DNA of 64,000 bases from G963663775 sp963663775 (GCA_963663775.1 OY760624.1:1-64000); one strand, 5' to 3'; shown: positions 26,834-36,608, counted from the stretch's first letter. Notes: generated by a model from the letters alone, not told the origin. Numbers and translations: made by a program.

Positions 26834-27712
26834 TCAGGCCGCCGCAGCCGTAAACTGAACCGGAGTTCTGTATCCATTCCCAGCATGCAGCCGCTTGCGA
26901 TGGTAATAAACCTCGATATACCAAAAGACCGCCGCCATCGCCTCTTCACGAGTGTGAAAGTGCTGTCCATTCAGCCACTCCTGCTTGAGCTTGCCCCAAA
27001 AGCTTTCCATCGGGGCGTTATCCCAGCAGTTGCCCTTTCGGCTCATAGAACATTTAAATCCATGTTTTTTAATGAGTCGCTGGTATTGTTTGCTGCAATA
27101 CTGACTGCCGCGGTCGCTGTGCAAAATGACACCCTTTGGACGGTTCCGTTTTTTTCGGGCGTTTTCAAAACACTTTATGACAAGTTCCTTTGTCATCCGA
27201 GCATCCATTGCCCAGCCGACGAGTTCCTTGCCGCATAAATCCAGAATCCCAGCCAGATACAACCAGCCTTCATCCGTGGCGATGTAGGTAATATCACTGA
27301 CCCATGCCATATTGATTCTTTTAAACCCAAAGATTCGCTCATATTTATCGCGAATTTTTCCGTTTACGAGCTTTATTCGCTCCGCTTCGGTTCTCTCACG
27401 CAACAGCAGATTTGGTGCAACCGGAAGGTCATGGGCAGAATTCGTTGTTGCCTTGTATTTCTTGACCGTTCTGCTTTGAAGCCCTTTTTCGCGCACGATT
27501 TCAGCTACCATACCGCGGCTGACATGCTCGCCATCCGCGCGCATTTCTTCCGCGATTTTTGTGCTGCCGGCAATTCGCTTATGCTCGTAAAACTTCTTTT
27601 CGATGGTTTCACTGAGGTTTTGTCGCCTCGCGGAACGTTTGCTTTGACCGGTTTTATCCCATGCATAGTAGGCGCCTCTGCTGACGCCTACTACCCTGCA
27701 CAGCTTCGTCAA
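26834..27712 (-). CDS. IS3-family transposase OrfB (DDE integrase domain)
   Basis: A 292-residue C-terminal part with HTH_21 region (SRGAYYAWDK) and the rve integrase core: WVSDITYIATDEGWLYL (first Asp), GVILHSDRGSQY (second Asp) and ESFWGKLKQE (Glu). In this family it is normally made as an OrfAB fusion by -1 frameshifting from orfA. Confidence 0.95.
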   Translation of the reverse strand: MTKLCRVVGVSRGAYYAWDKTGQSKRSARRQNLSETIEKKFYEHKRIAGSTKIAEEMRADGEHVSRGMVAEIVREKGLQSRTVKKYKATTNSAHDLPVAPNLLLRERTEAERIKLVNGKIRDKYERIFGFKRINMAWVSDITYIATDEGWLYLAGILDLCGKELVGWAMDARMTKELVIKCFENARKKRNRPKGVILHSDRGSQYCSKQYQRLIKKHGFKCSMSRKGNCWDNAPMESFWGKLKQEWLNGQHFHTREEAMAAVFWYIEVYYHRKRLHAGNGYRTPVQFTAAAA

Positions 27713-27756
27713 ACGGTAATTGCTTCGCTCGCCCTTGATAAACAGGTACTTCTCTT

Positions 27757-28044
27757 CTATTTTATAGTCCTGGCGAAGTAGGCAGCGGCTTTTTTTAATA
27801 TTTCAACTTCTTCACGCAGCTCCTTGTTTTCACGCTGCAGACGCTTCATCTCTGCTTCTTCCGGCTTCGTGTTTCCGCTGCCAACAAACTGCTTGCCGCT
27901 CCGCTCCTTATATGCCCGTACCCAGCTGTGCAGCGTGTTCTCGTGGATGTCCAGTTCTAGACTGACTTGAGATACCTTTTCTCCGCCCTCGACAATTCGT
28001 TTGCATACCTGTCCTTTAAATTCTCGGCTGTAAACTTTTCTCAT
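27757..28044 (-). CDS. IS3-family transposase OrfA (HTH, leucine zipper)
   Basis: A 95-residue protein: HTH_Tnp_1 domain (residues about 1-50, with VSQVSLELDIHENTLHSWVR) followed by a coiled coil (about 60-88) used for multimerisation. The frame continues past the slippery run at 27789-27796. Confidence 0.93.
   Translation of the reverse strand: MRKVYSREFKGQVCKRIVEGGEKVSQVSLELDIHENTLHSWVRAYKERSGKQFVGSGNTKPEEAEMKRLQRENKELREEVEILKKAAAYFARTIK
27789..27796 (-). promoter_or_regulatory. Programmed -1 frameshift slippery site
   Basis: Seven A followed by G on the coding strand, near the end of orfA: the usual IS3-family slippery sequence that joins OrfA to OrfB. Confidence 0.7.
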
Positions 28045-28116
28045 CTCTTCACCATAAACCTTCCGTTCGCTTTTATTTTACTTGATGTTTATGGTGTCCG
28101 TCAAACCTGGCATGGG

Positions 28117-28782
28117 TCAAATAAATGCCACTCTCTCATTTGGACAATATTCAAAACGGAATGCGTCCATATAAATCAGCTCCAAAATGAGATCTCTTTG
28201 AACATTTACATTGCTTAAAAACCCATATCTTAACTGTAAGGCATAAAGTATATATACAGCGTCCATGTAGTGATTGATAATCAAATCATTTGGGAGATTC
28301 ATCACAACAACTTCACTGTCTTTTTCTGGAGAAGCCAAAATTTTCTTTCCTACATTAGTATAATATCTTAAATATTCATCTACTAAAGTATTGCTTGACA
28401 CATCGATAATGAAACTTAGTAACTGAATTTGACCACTTTTAGTAAATAACGGTTTCTCATTTATTCTATCTTGAATAGAATATAATTTCCATCTCTCATT
28501 ATCCTTTGGAGAAATATACGAAATATAATCCTTCCAACCGTTAATAATACAGATATGTAATTCATTATCGGTATATTTATTGTATTTTAATATGCAGGTT
28601 GCTAAAGACTTCGAATAGCTTAGCACGTCCCTGCTCTTTGAGCCATTAATCTCCTCACGAATCTTCAATGCTATGTATTTATCAACTAGCTCCTTATCAA
28701 CTAAGGGTGTAATAAATTCTTCAACATCGTATGTTCTTAGCTTATGGTCAAATCCAGATATGTCTTCAATTCTAAATAACAT
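28117..28782 (-). pseudogene. Unknown gene truncated by the IS3-type element
   Basis: A 221-residue frame from ATG 28782 (ggaggaattattt ribosome site). Its TGA stop is the first three bases of the IS3-type element, so the real C-terminus has been lost. The protein is rich in Tyr, Ile and Asn with no recognised motif. It lies about 220 bases after the NADAR gene, AT-rich like it, and may belong to the same cassette. The gap 28783-29002 holds ribosome-site-like aggaggaaggtgaa before a very short frame only. Confidence 0.6.
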
Positions 28783-29002
28783 AAATAATTCCTCCAATCA
28801 CTAATATCCTCTTGTTCTGTGCTAATAAGCGTTCAGATATTTCCAAATCGGAAGGTATGCATTATTGACAATCATCACTAAATTCTGATTTATATTTATT
28901 TATCAATCTTATTGATGCTCGTGAAACCATATATTATGACATTTCACCTTCCTCCTAAAATCCAATTCATTCGATTGGTGACACAAATTATACTTTTTCA
29001 CA

Positions 29003-29632
29003 CTATCCTCTTACATATTCTACATGAAATTGCAACCATTTGTTCCTATCCTTCATTACATTAAATAAATTCTTTTTTTGTAACAGCTTATATATTGCTA
29101 CAGATCTTGCCTGACAGTTTATAGATTTTTTTTGATTAAATTCTATATCAGTAAACCAGTCATAAACGGATAAATCCAATGCCTGTCCAAAATTCTCTAC
29201 CAAAGCATTAACATATATATAATCATAAAATGCCGTTTTCGGCTCTAATGACCATTCTAATCCATCCTTCACAAAAGAAATTAAATTCCCTGATATATGA
29301 TGTCTCTCATCTTGTTTTGCTTCTTTTGGTGTTACATCTAATAAATCCAAAAAAGGACCTCCTAATTCATATTTTTTAGATGCTTGAAAGATATTTTCCA
29401 AATAGATTCCATTTGATTTTAATGAAAATGCGCCAATACTCTTCCCTACAGGATTACATCCTTTTGAAGATACTTCCAATGCCATCTCATTGGAACTGTC
29501 CTTTATTGCTTGATGCAAAGCTTTAACATTTTTTTGTTTTTGTGCAATAGAAAAGCCACTATTCCAACTAAATTCATATTTTTGGCATATAATTGCCTCA
29601 TCAATTACACTCCATGCTGGTCTTGTTGCCAT
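29003..29632 (-). CDS. NADAR-family protein (DarT1-associated antitoxin type)
   Basis: 209 residues. Motifs matching the DarT1-linked NADAR family: FSWNSGFSIAQKQKNVKALH (residues 21-40), NIFQASKKYELGGPFLDLL (80-98), WSLEPKTAFYDYIY (127-140) and FNQKKSINCQARS (155-167). Glu79 just before the FQ segment corresponds to the conserved NADAR acid. Characterised relatives remove ADP-ribose from guanine and neutralise DarT1. No DarT1 gene lies beside it. ATG overlaps the preceding stop by one base (TAATG) behind a good GGAGG, so it is the last coupled gene of the DUF262 operon. Confidence 0.8.
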   Translation of the reverse strand: MATRPAWSVIDEAIICQKYEFSWNSGFSIAQKQKNVKALHQAIKDSSNEMALEVSSKGCNPVGKSIGAFSLKSNGIYLENIFQASKKYELGGPFLDLLDVTPKEAKQDERHHISGNLISFVKDGLEWSLEPKTAFYDYIYVNALVENFGQALDLSVYDWFTDIEFNQKKSINCQARSVAIYKLLQKKNLFNVMKDRNKWLQFHVEYVRG

Positions 29633-30285
29633 TACTTTGTACCTCCAAAGCGTTTTGTAATCCAATCTTCATTTTGATTATTATTTTTTTCATCAGTCTT
29701 ATTATCAGTGGTACAATGAGATTCCTCTGATTTGCATTGTTCTAAAGCATAATTTTTATTATAATTGCAATCGACTTTCCTATATATCAAAAACATGTGC
29801 TTATAAGCATCACATTGCTCTATGTATTTACGTGCATCCTCATTTGAGTTGTAAAAATCCAAAGCAATTTGTCTAAATCTTTTTTCTTCTTTTACTAGAT
29901 AAAGCATAAAAATAAGCTTTTTAAATTCTTCTTCATATTCGAAAATTCCTGGTCTCATCAACCATAAATCTGTTACTTCATTACTAAGACAAACATAATC
30001 CTGTTTATCCAAACAATTTAAAATATCTGCATGCCAATTTGGGGACTGTTTTATACTAAAGATTATAGTATATACCTTATACACCATACATTCTTGAAGT
30101 GTTTCTTTAATCCTATTATGTTCATCTATTGTTATATCACCAGTATAATATTTCCATATCCAGTAATTAAAATGATTATTATCTATATCACTCTGCTCAA
30201 TTGAAATTATGTCACTGTAGGAAAACTTCAAATTTTTAAGATTATCAATATTCATTTCATTTATTATGTCATCAATATCTTTCAT
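29632..30285 (-). CDS. Hypothetical protein of the DUF262/NADAR cassette
   Basis: 217 residues, AT-rich coding, predicted soluble and mostly helical, with a hydrophilic Asn/Glu/Lys-rich tail (about 180-217). No family recognised; the motifs of DarT toxins are not apparent. It lies 12 bases after the 1298-residue gene and overlaps the NADAR start, so it is probably co-translated and may bridge the two. Confidence 0.75.
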   Translation of the reverse strand: MKDIDDIINEMNIDNLKNLKFSYSDIISIEQSDIDNNHFNYWIWKYYTGDITIDEHNRIKETLQECMVYKVYTIIFSIKQSPNWHADILNCLDKQDYVCLSNEVTDLWLMRPGIFEYEEEFKKLIFMLYLVKEEKRFRQIALDFYNSNEDARKYIEQCDAYKHMFLIYRKVDCNYNKNYALEQCKSEESHCTTDNKTDEKNNNQNEDWITKRFGGTK

Positions 30286-30297
30286 AGCATCAACTCC

Positions 30298-33200
30298 TTA
30301 ATCGTGTGGCAACACACCATAATATTCTTTCCATTTACTTTTTACACCTTCAGTATCAAAACTAATAATCGCCAATGCTCTATCATAATCAAATTTATTT
30401 AAATTATTTTTTAGCCATTCTTCCTTATCACCTTTATATGTCGTCCATACATATTTTAGTAAATTTTCATTTGTATTTATTTTACTTTTAAATATACCAA
30501 ATAAATTTTTCAAACAACTACTATCTAGCTTAAAAGAACCAATGGTCATTTCTTGTACCAATACGTATTCAAGTTTATCTTGCTTCCATTCATAAAATTC
30601 GACATTCTCATTGTTACTTTGAAAATAGTAATTCTTAATAATTTCATCAATAATAGACCTTGCCATTAAACTTGTCGTCAGATTATTGTTTATATATGAT
30701 TTTATTGCTTTATATATTTTATTATTCTCAGAGTAATCTATGGACACTTGACAATTCACTTCTTTTTCAGGTTCATTCATATTTTTCATTCTATATAATT
30801 TTAATTGTTCCTGCGCCATTTCATTTATAAGGCATTTGACAATATCATCTTGACTACAAATCTCAAAGCTAAGTTTTACACCATCACCTTCAAATTTTCT
30901 AATTTTCTCTTTATAATAGATAAACATTTCATAATTTCCATCAAATTTTTCCCACGCTAACTTCTTGTCATTAATCGAAAAAGGTTCAAATACATTCATA
31001 TTATTCTCTGCATTTTCCCAGTTTTCAACTTTATCGTAAAGAGAACTGTTTAATCGCTGATTGATTTTAACTGCATAAACATACTCAAGCCAATCTATTT
31101 TTTTCTCATCTATTGAAACACATGGATCACATAAATACGTACCATCGAAATAATTAAGAGCTTTATCTATTTTGTCCTCCTCCACATAAATAGAATCATT
31201 ATCTATCGTATAAAAACCAGGCATCATACTAAGCATATCTGCTTCTAAATATCCTTTTTTCCATTGTATATGATATTTCCCAAGTAAATATTTAATCATT
31301 TCTGATTCTTTTAAATTAATATCGTTCTCTTTAACCTTCTCTTTAAATAGTTTAACAAGGTATTTTGCCAACCAGACTAATTCTTCTTCATTTAAATTAT
31401 ATATTCTTACTTTCGCATCCCCAACCTTAGAATATGAATACTCAAATTTTACTTCTTCATATCGCAGATTATGCCACAGTAAGAATTCCCATAATGAAAA
31501 ATCGGTTTTAACCAGCTTGCTTGTTATATCTTTTCCCACTCTATCAAAAATGCTTATAATTCCTAAATCTGTAAAGATTTTTTTATTCAAAACTGTTCCG
31601 ACACATCTAATTATATCTTCTGCTTTGACATTCTCCATCCACTTAAGTCTGGTTTTGTTTTCAATACTATCTATTTCAACTCCGTATTCCATACATGCCA
31701 TCTTAAAGCACCAATGAATGATGATAATTTCTAATTCTTCTGCCTTATTTGCTCTCTCTTTATTCCATACTGGGTTTGATTCATTTGAATCTTGAAGTGA
31801 TTTATAGCATACATTTAAAAAATTATTGTCTATCTGTTTTTCCCAAGATTCCTTATATAATTTGATAAACCGCTGACTTAAAACATATACCAACTCAGCC
31901 TTATAATTCTCATATATTGTAAGTGGTTCATTCTTTGAGTTTAAATCCATATACATTTGATCTGCTACAGATGCTTCTTGTATCACTGCAAATTCAAATA
32001 TAATATGTTCCATAAGATATTTAATATTAAATGATAATATCTGCTTGCCATAATCATTATGATAATTCTCATAAGTTTCAAGCATCTGAACAATAGAATA
32101 CGTTGAATGGTCTACGACATACTTTTTTAATGTTTCCAATTTAATATGATCACTATTACCATTTAACAGAAAATGTAAAAGTTCGTTTGCCTCTTTACGT
32201 TCTTCAAATCTGAATTTCTTCAGTAATATAATATATTCATCATACTGTTTTTTTTCATCTTCATTTACAGAGGAATAATTTTCATTTATTAAATAAGCAC
32301 TTAAATAAACTAACGTTACAATTCTCTGCTGTCCATCATATAAATAAAAGTTTCCCCTCTCCTCTAAAAATCCAAATATTACACTAAACAAAAATTTTAA
32401 TTTTCTTGTATTTAGACTTTTATCTTGAAAAAACTCAGCATTCTTAATTTTTACAATTTCATCTTCTTCTAAGCTCAACATGTTTTTTAGGTTAGCCATC
32501 GTATCAACTAAATGTTCTTTTCCCCACCTATCCCTAGAACCCGAATAAAACTCATGTGCACCAACGTACCCTGCTTTAAGATACAATCCACGATACTCAT
32601 AAAGATCATTTTCATTGTAGTAATTGTAACGACGTATTTCTGGCATGGGCCACAAACTTCCTTCACTTAGGCAATTATATGCAACCAAAGCAGCCGTGCC
32701 CTTTTCATATTTATTTATTTCAGGTAATTTACTACGAATAAATTCTTTGCTTATATCAAACAAAAGAGTCCTTAAATATTCTTTGTTACTTCCAAGCGTG
32801 TAATCTCTTTGTATAGATGGTACTATTATTTGCTTTATCTCTGATAATTCTAATATCCCTTTAAAAGATTTTTTTCCACCTTTGACTAACTGGGAATAAT
32901 TCTTTCCTTTTTCAATTAGTTCTTCTGTGATTTTTATTTTTTCATCAAATATATTTGAAATAGTTCTTGAAACATATTGTTCCATTTCACGATATGCCGA
33001 ACTATTTATATCCCCACTTTTAGATCTACGCTCACTCAATTCACAGTCTAATTGACTTTGCATAAATGCGTTTTTATTTTGCGACATTCTTCCATAAGTT
33101 TCCCCAAGCAAACTAAATCTCTCTTTAATTTTTTTCTCAAAAGACATTTCTTCATTATTTACATCAATTAAGTCAAAAAACTTAAAATCAGGATCCACTT

Positions 33201-34194
33201 CATGTAACATCATTACAGCATTATACACATTAACATTAAGTTTAGAGTTTTCTCTTTCTGCAAGTTCTTGACAAATACTACGCAATACTTTATGGCATAA
33301 TTTTAAATATTTATATGCCATCTCATAATCACTTTCTCTAGTTTCTCTTTTATCTATGTTATCATAATAGCTTGATAGCTTATCCACTTTAGTCTCAACT
33401 TCATCTCCCATACTGCTCATCATTTTTTCAAATATTAAATCCATTCTGTTTGGCAATTCTTTATATCCAATCTTAATCAACTTAAATATATTTTCATCGG
33501 TATATAAAAACTTTTGAATTTCAATATGTTCCTTTATAATCATTGCTGGAGATATGTTATGTTTTCCAGATTGATATTTCAATTGGTAGGCCCTATCATA
33601 GTCCGTTGATGAAAATGGTGTTTTTTTCTCATTTAGGCATAAAAACTCATGTAATGGTTCATTCTCTGTATAACGAGAGATGATTTTCACATGTTTTATC
33701 ATCCACTGGTAGAATTCATTCTTCTCTTCTTTAGTCCAATCTTTAAAACAATTATTTTGCAAATACTGAGATGCAGTTCTCATATGTAAAACATCTGCAC
33801 TTGTTCCTTCATAATTATCCCGTTCATTTACTAAGAATTTTTTTCTTTCTTCATTTTCATCTCTTTCAAACGTAATCTGTGCAAATTCACTATATTTTTC
33901 TAATGCTTTTGCTATTAAAGATAATGATATCATCCTCTGCTGTCCATCTATGATCTGAATTATATTTTCTTTTTCATAAAAAGTTGTCATTCCAATAGTA
34001 TATTCGTCTTGTTCACTACGTTTTGCCTCTAAAATATCATCAAGTAACTTACCTAATGTCGCTTCTTTACTATTTGCTTCTTCACTACCAATTCCCCATT
34101 TATAGTTTCTTTGCAAAAGTGGAATTATTACTTGTTTTTGTTTTAACTGCTCTATTAATTGTTCCAAGCTTAATAACTCTGATTTTGTCCCCAT
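30298..34194 (-). CDS. Giant protein with two tandem DUF262 (GmrS-like) domains
   Basis: 1298 residues. First DUF262: PLLQRNYKWG (residues 25-34) and IIDGQQRMISL (81-91). Second: PSIQRDYTLG (459-468) and YLYDGQQRIVTL (617-628). Both carry the QRxY and DGQQR signatures of the ParB/Srx-like nucleotide-binding domain used by GmrSD, SspE and BrxU restriction enzymes. About 650 C-terminal residues are unassigned and no DUF1524-type HNH motif is visible. ATG 34194 follows aaggggtagagt three bases after the stop of the 641-residue gene. Likely a defence effector or sensor, by family association only. Confidence 0.85.
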   Translation of the reverse strand: MGTKSELLSLEQLIEQLKQKQVIIPLLQRNYKWGIGSEEANSKEATLGKLLDDILEAKRSEQDEYTIGMTTFYEKENIIQIIDGQQRMISLSLIAKALEKYSEFAQITFERDENEERKKFLVNERDNYEGTSADVLHMRTASQYLQNNCFKDWTKEEKNEFYQWMIKHVKIISRYTENEPLHEFLCLNEKKTPFSSTDYDRAYQLKYQSGKHNISPAMIIKEHIEIQKFLYTDENIFKLIKIGYKELPNRMDLIFEKMMSSMGDEVETKVDKLSSYYDNIDKRETRESDYEMAYKYLKLCHKVLRSICQELAERENSKLNVNVYNAVMMLHEVDPDFKFFDLIDVNNEEMSFEKKIKERFSLLGETYGRMSQNKNAFMQSQLDCELSERRSKSGDINSSAYREMEQYVSRTISNIFDEKIKITEELIEKGKNYSQLVKGGKKSFKGILELSEIKQIIVPSIQRDYTLGSNKEYLRTLLFDISKEFIRSKLPEINKYEKGTAALVAYNCLSEGSLWPMPEIRRYNYYNENDLYEYRGLYLKAGYVGAHEFYSGSRDRWGKEHLVDTMANLKNMLSLEEDEIVKIKNAEFFQDKSLNTRKLKFLFSVIFGFLEERGNFYLYDGQQRIVTLVYLSAYLINENYSSVNEDEKKQYDEYIILLKKFRFEERKEANELLHFLLNGNSDHIKLETLKKYVVDHSTYSIVQMLETYENYHNDYGKQILSFNIKYLMEHIIFEFAVIQEASVADQMYMDLNSKNEPLTIYENYKAELVYVLSQRFIKLYKESWEKQIDNNFLNVCYKSLQDSNESNPVWNKERANKAEELEIIIIHWCFKMACMEYGVEIDSIENKTRLKWMENVKAEDIIRCVGTVLNKKIFTDLGIISIFDRVGKDITSKLVKTDFSLWEFLLWHNLRYEEVKFEYSYSKVGDAKVRIYNLNEEELVWLAKYLVKLFKEKVKENDINLKESEMIKYLLGKYHIQWKKGYLEADMLSMMPGFYTIDNDSIYVEEDKIDKALNYFDGTYLCDPCVSIDEKKIDWLEYVYAVKINQRLNSSLYDKVENWENAENNMNVFEPFSINDKKLAWEKFDGNYEMFIYYKEKIRKFEGDGVKLSFEICSQDDIVKCLINEMAQEQLKLYRMKNMNEPEKEVNCQVSIDYSENNKIYKAIKSYINNNLTTSLMARSIIDEIIKNYYFQSNNENVEFYEWKQDKLEYVLVQEMTIGSFKLDSSCLKNLFGIFKSKINTNENLLKYVWTTYKGDKEEWLKNNLNKFDYDRALAIISFDTEGVKSKWKEYYGVLPHD

Positions 34195-34197
34195 ACT

Positions 34198-36123
34198 CTA
34201 CCCCTTAAATATCAAGTATTTTAACATTGTGATTTCTTCGTCACCAATCAGATATTCATTGTATTTTTTAATTAAATCAAAACAATATCCATCTTCTCGC
34301 ATGGTGGTTAATATAAAATCACTCTTTTGATGTTTAGTTACACGTATGTTGTTATACCTCTCTCTTAGGCATGCTGCTATCTTAGATTTTATATGCTTCT
34401 TACATTTTTTCGTTGCCGCTTCTACTGATATTTTTTCATTATTCTCATCTAGATAATTATTTTCTTGAAAATGAGTGCCCTTGACAACTACTTCAAATAG
34501 TAAACCTATTACGTTCTCTTTAGAAAACTTTGCTTCAAATTTATATTCGTTGTTGTTTTTATAGCACTCTTCAAAGGTTAAATATTTATTTATCCATGAT
34601 AAATTTTCGACTATTGCCTCTATGATATCATCAAGTTTTTTTTGCTTTTGCTCAAATATCTTCAATAACAGATATATAATATCTTCCTTATTTAGTATCA
34701 TTGAAAAAAGAGTTCCAGAATTAAAATTCTTATATATACAGTTAGTATTTTCATCAACATTCACTTTTTCCAAATAACATTTCCCATATGTAATTACTTC
34801 TTTATCATCAGCAACTTTTGTTTTACTAAAATTGCAATCAATTCCCCATGAATTAAAATAAGCTGGTAATAACCAGTCTCTCATTCCCTTAGTTGTTCCC
34901 TTATCATTCTTTTCTCCATTTAAAGACTGTGGATACATCTCTACTATATACGGTAAATCATAACTCTGTGGATTTTCTCCTACAATAAATTCATGGAATG
35001 ATTTCGCCTCATTATCAACAAAAATACTATTTACATCTGCTTCTTTGATAATGTTGAAAACTACAGTATTATCATTTTGCAATAAACAACTTGTAATACG
35101 AATTTCATTTTCAGTGAGCATGCATGTACTCTTTTTATTTGACTCTTCTTGTTTTAGCAACACCAAATACTTATAAATATCAAGCAATAGATTTTCGGAG
35201 TATGAGTGCCTAATATTTGATGGACTATTCATATGACTAATGCAATTTGTGAACATATTTTTTACATATTCTTGTTTTGATTTAGCTGCATTTTCCTCTT
35301 TTTTACTCTCAAGCGTACCACATCTATATAATGTCTTTTTTTCTTTTTTCCAATGCCATAAATATTGATATGCTGCCCCAAAAAATCTAATTTCTCGCAT
35401 CATATTATTAAACATCATATATTTCTTATACTCAATATCTCTGGACAATTCTATTTCATCTAAATATTGAATGCACTTTTGCTTCATATCTTCTATATCC
35501 ATTGAATGAGGTTCATGCCCATGCGAAATTTCTTTTGTATCTAATGATTTTTCAGACTCATATGGTATATTCTTAATTTTACTTATTAATTTTTCGCATT
35601 CTTCATTTAAATCTGCATCAGCTGTTACTTGTTCTTTTTGAGTATTATCTGTTTTTTTCTCTATTAGAAAATTCTTATATCCATTTATATTCTTAATTAT
35701 TTCATTTTTTCTCGTCACTTCTAATTGACTTCGTTCTAGAAAATTTAGATATCTTGCATAATAAACTGAAGCCTTTACCTGCTGGTCCGCTATATAATAG
35801 TAATAATCTCTTCCCGAGATATGAATATTCTCATATTTTTTAAACCCCTTAATACAGCTAATTTCATAATAATTATTTTTACAGCTCTCTATAAAAGCTA
35901 CTATTACACCTATATGTTTATCAATATTTTCCCTATATTCTTCATCATCTACTTTTGAAACATCTATCTCTGCTAAACACTTAATTGCATTAAGATATTT
36001 TTTTAAATCTGCATCAAACCCTTCACAGCTCAAATTATCAATAAATTCTTCCCACAGTTCCTCTAGTTTTTGTTCTTTCACGCTCATCTTATCTACCGCT
36101 TTCTCACATAAAATTATTTTCAT
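34198..36123 (-). CDS. Large hypothetical protein of the DUF262/NADAR cassette
   Basis: 641 residues from ATG 36123; an internal ATG at 36087 is an equally possible start because neither has a strong ribosome site. Predicted soluble. The N-terminal third is helical and charged, with a Lys/Glu/Asp linker at about 165-210. The C-terminal part (about 345-641) has mixed alpha/beta character. No family recognised. It immediately precedes the double-DUF262 gene (3-base gap), implying a complex or fixed stoichiometry. Confidence 0.75.
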   Translation of the reverse strand: MKIILCEKAVDKMSVKEQKLEELWEEFIDNLSCEGFDADLKKYLNAIKCLAEIDVSKVDDEEYRENIDKHIGVIVAFIESCKNNYYEISCIKGFKKYENIHISGRDYYYYIADQQVKASVYYARYLNFLERSQLEVTRKNEIIKNINGYKNFLIEKKTDNTQKEQVTADADLNEECEKLISKIKNIPYESEKSLDTKEISHGHEPHSMDIEDMKQKCIQYLDEIELSRDIEYKKYMMFNNMMREIRFFGAAYQYLWHWKKEKKTLYRCGTLESKKEENAAKSKQEYVKNMFTNCISHMNSPSNIRHSYSENLLLDIYKYLVLLKQEESNKKSTCMLTENEIRITSCLLQNDNTVVFNIIKEADVNSIFVDNEAKSFHEFIVGENPQSYDLPYIVEMYPQSLNGEKNDKGTTKGMRDWLLPAYFNSWGIDCNFSKTKVADDKEVITYGKCYLEKVNVDENTNCIYKNFNSGTLFSMILNKEDIIYLLLKIFEQKQKKLDDIIEAIVENLSWINKYLTFEECYKNNNEYKFEAKFSKENVIGLLFEVVVKGTHFQENNYLDENNEKISVEAATKKCKKHIKSKIAACLRERYNNIRVTKHQKSDFILTTMREDGYCFDLIKKYNEYLIGDEEITMLKYLIFKG

Positions 36124-36252
36124 GTCTTATGGCCTACCATTTTGCATGTGCTTGAATCTAATAAACATATCTTTCAATATTTTACCAAACTAATTCTTGT
36201 ATCCTTCAGCTCATTAGTATCTCTCAAACCCGTCCAACCTTGGCTAAACTTA

Positions 36253-36471
36253 TTATTTTACCCCTATCTTCTCTCCATCTTCTAACACAAATACCTGCTC
36301 ATATCCAACCCTCATTGCATCTGCAATTTTCATCATTTCCTCACTAGAAACAGTACCTCGTTTCAGTTTTTTATTAAAGTTCTGAGGTGTCTGGCCAATA
36401 CGTCTACTAAGTTCTGCAATACTAATTTTCTTTTTCTCACACAATGCTCTTATCATATCTGATGTTATCAT
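36253..36471 (-). CDS. Small XRE-family HTH regulator
   Basis: 72 residues, almost entirely one Cro/CI-type HTH (KISIAELSRRIGQTPQNFNK at about 15-34). Upstream of and co-oriented with the DUF262 cassette, 130 bases from it, so it is the natural candidate for its regulator. AT-rich like the cassette. Confidence 0.85.
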   Translation of the reverse strand: MITSDMIRALCEKKKISIAELSRRIGQTPQNFNKKLKRGTVSSEEMMKIADAMRVGYEQVFVLEDGEKIGVK

Positions 36472-36559
36472 GACATTCCTCCATTAACCTACCTTTGATT
36501 ATAAATCGTTTGGTTGATAAATACAATGTATTATTGTAAGAATTTACAGAACATTAAAA

Positions 36560-36592
36560 GCACTATGTAGCTATCTTTAAACTACACAGTGC
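36560..36592 (-). terminator. Terminator after serine recombinase
   Basis: An 11-base stem (36560-36570 with 36582-36592, one wobble) followed on the minus strand by tttt. It separates the recombinase genes from the AT-rich cassette. Confidence 0.6.
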
Positions 36593-36608
36593 CCTATTTT
36601 TAATACTT

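Larger units (their letters stand above)
26717..28119 (-). mobile_element. IS3-family insertion sequence
   Basis: About 1403 bp, with related ends beginning tgaccc on each strand (tgaccctgcc at 26717; complement of ggcatgggtca at the right edge). It contains overlapping-type orfA/orfB with an A7G slippery run. No clear target duplication is seen. The right end supplies the stop codon of the gene it interrupts at 28117. The 89 bases between copy 2 of IS256 and this element hold no recognisable gene. Confidence 0.85.

Noticed and set aside
29632..30285. 217-aa gene as a DarT1 toxin paired with the NADAR antitoxin
   Set aside because: The position fits, but none of the DarT-type His/Tyr/Glu motifs could be seen; left as unknown.
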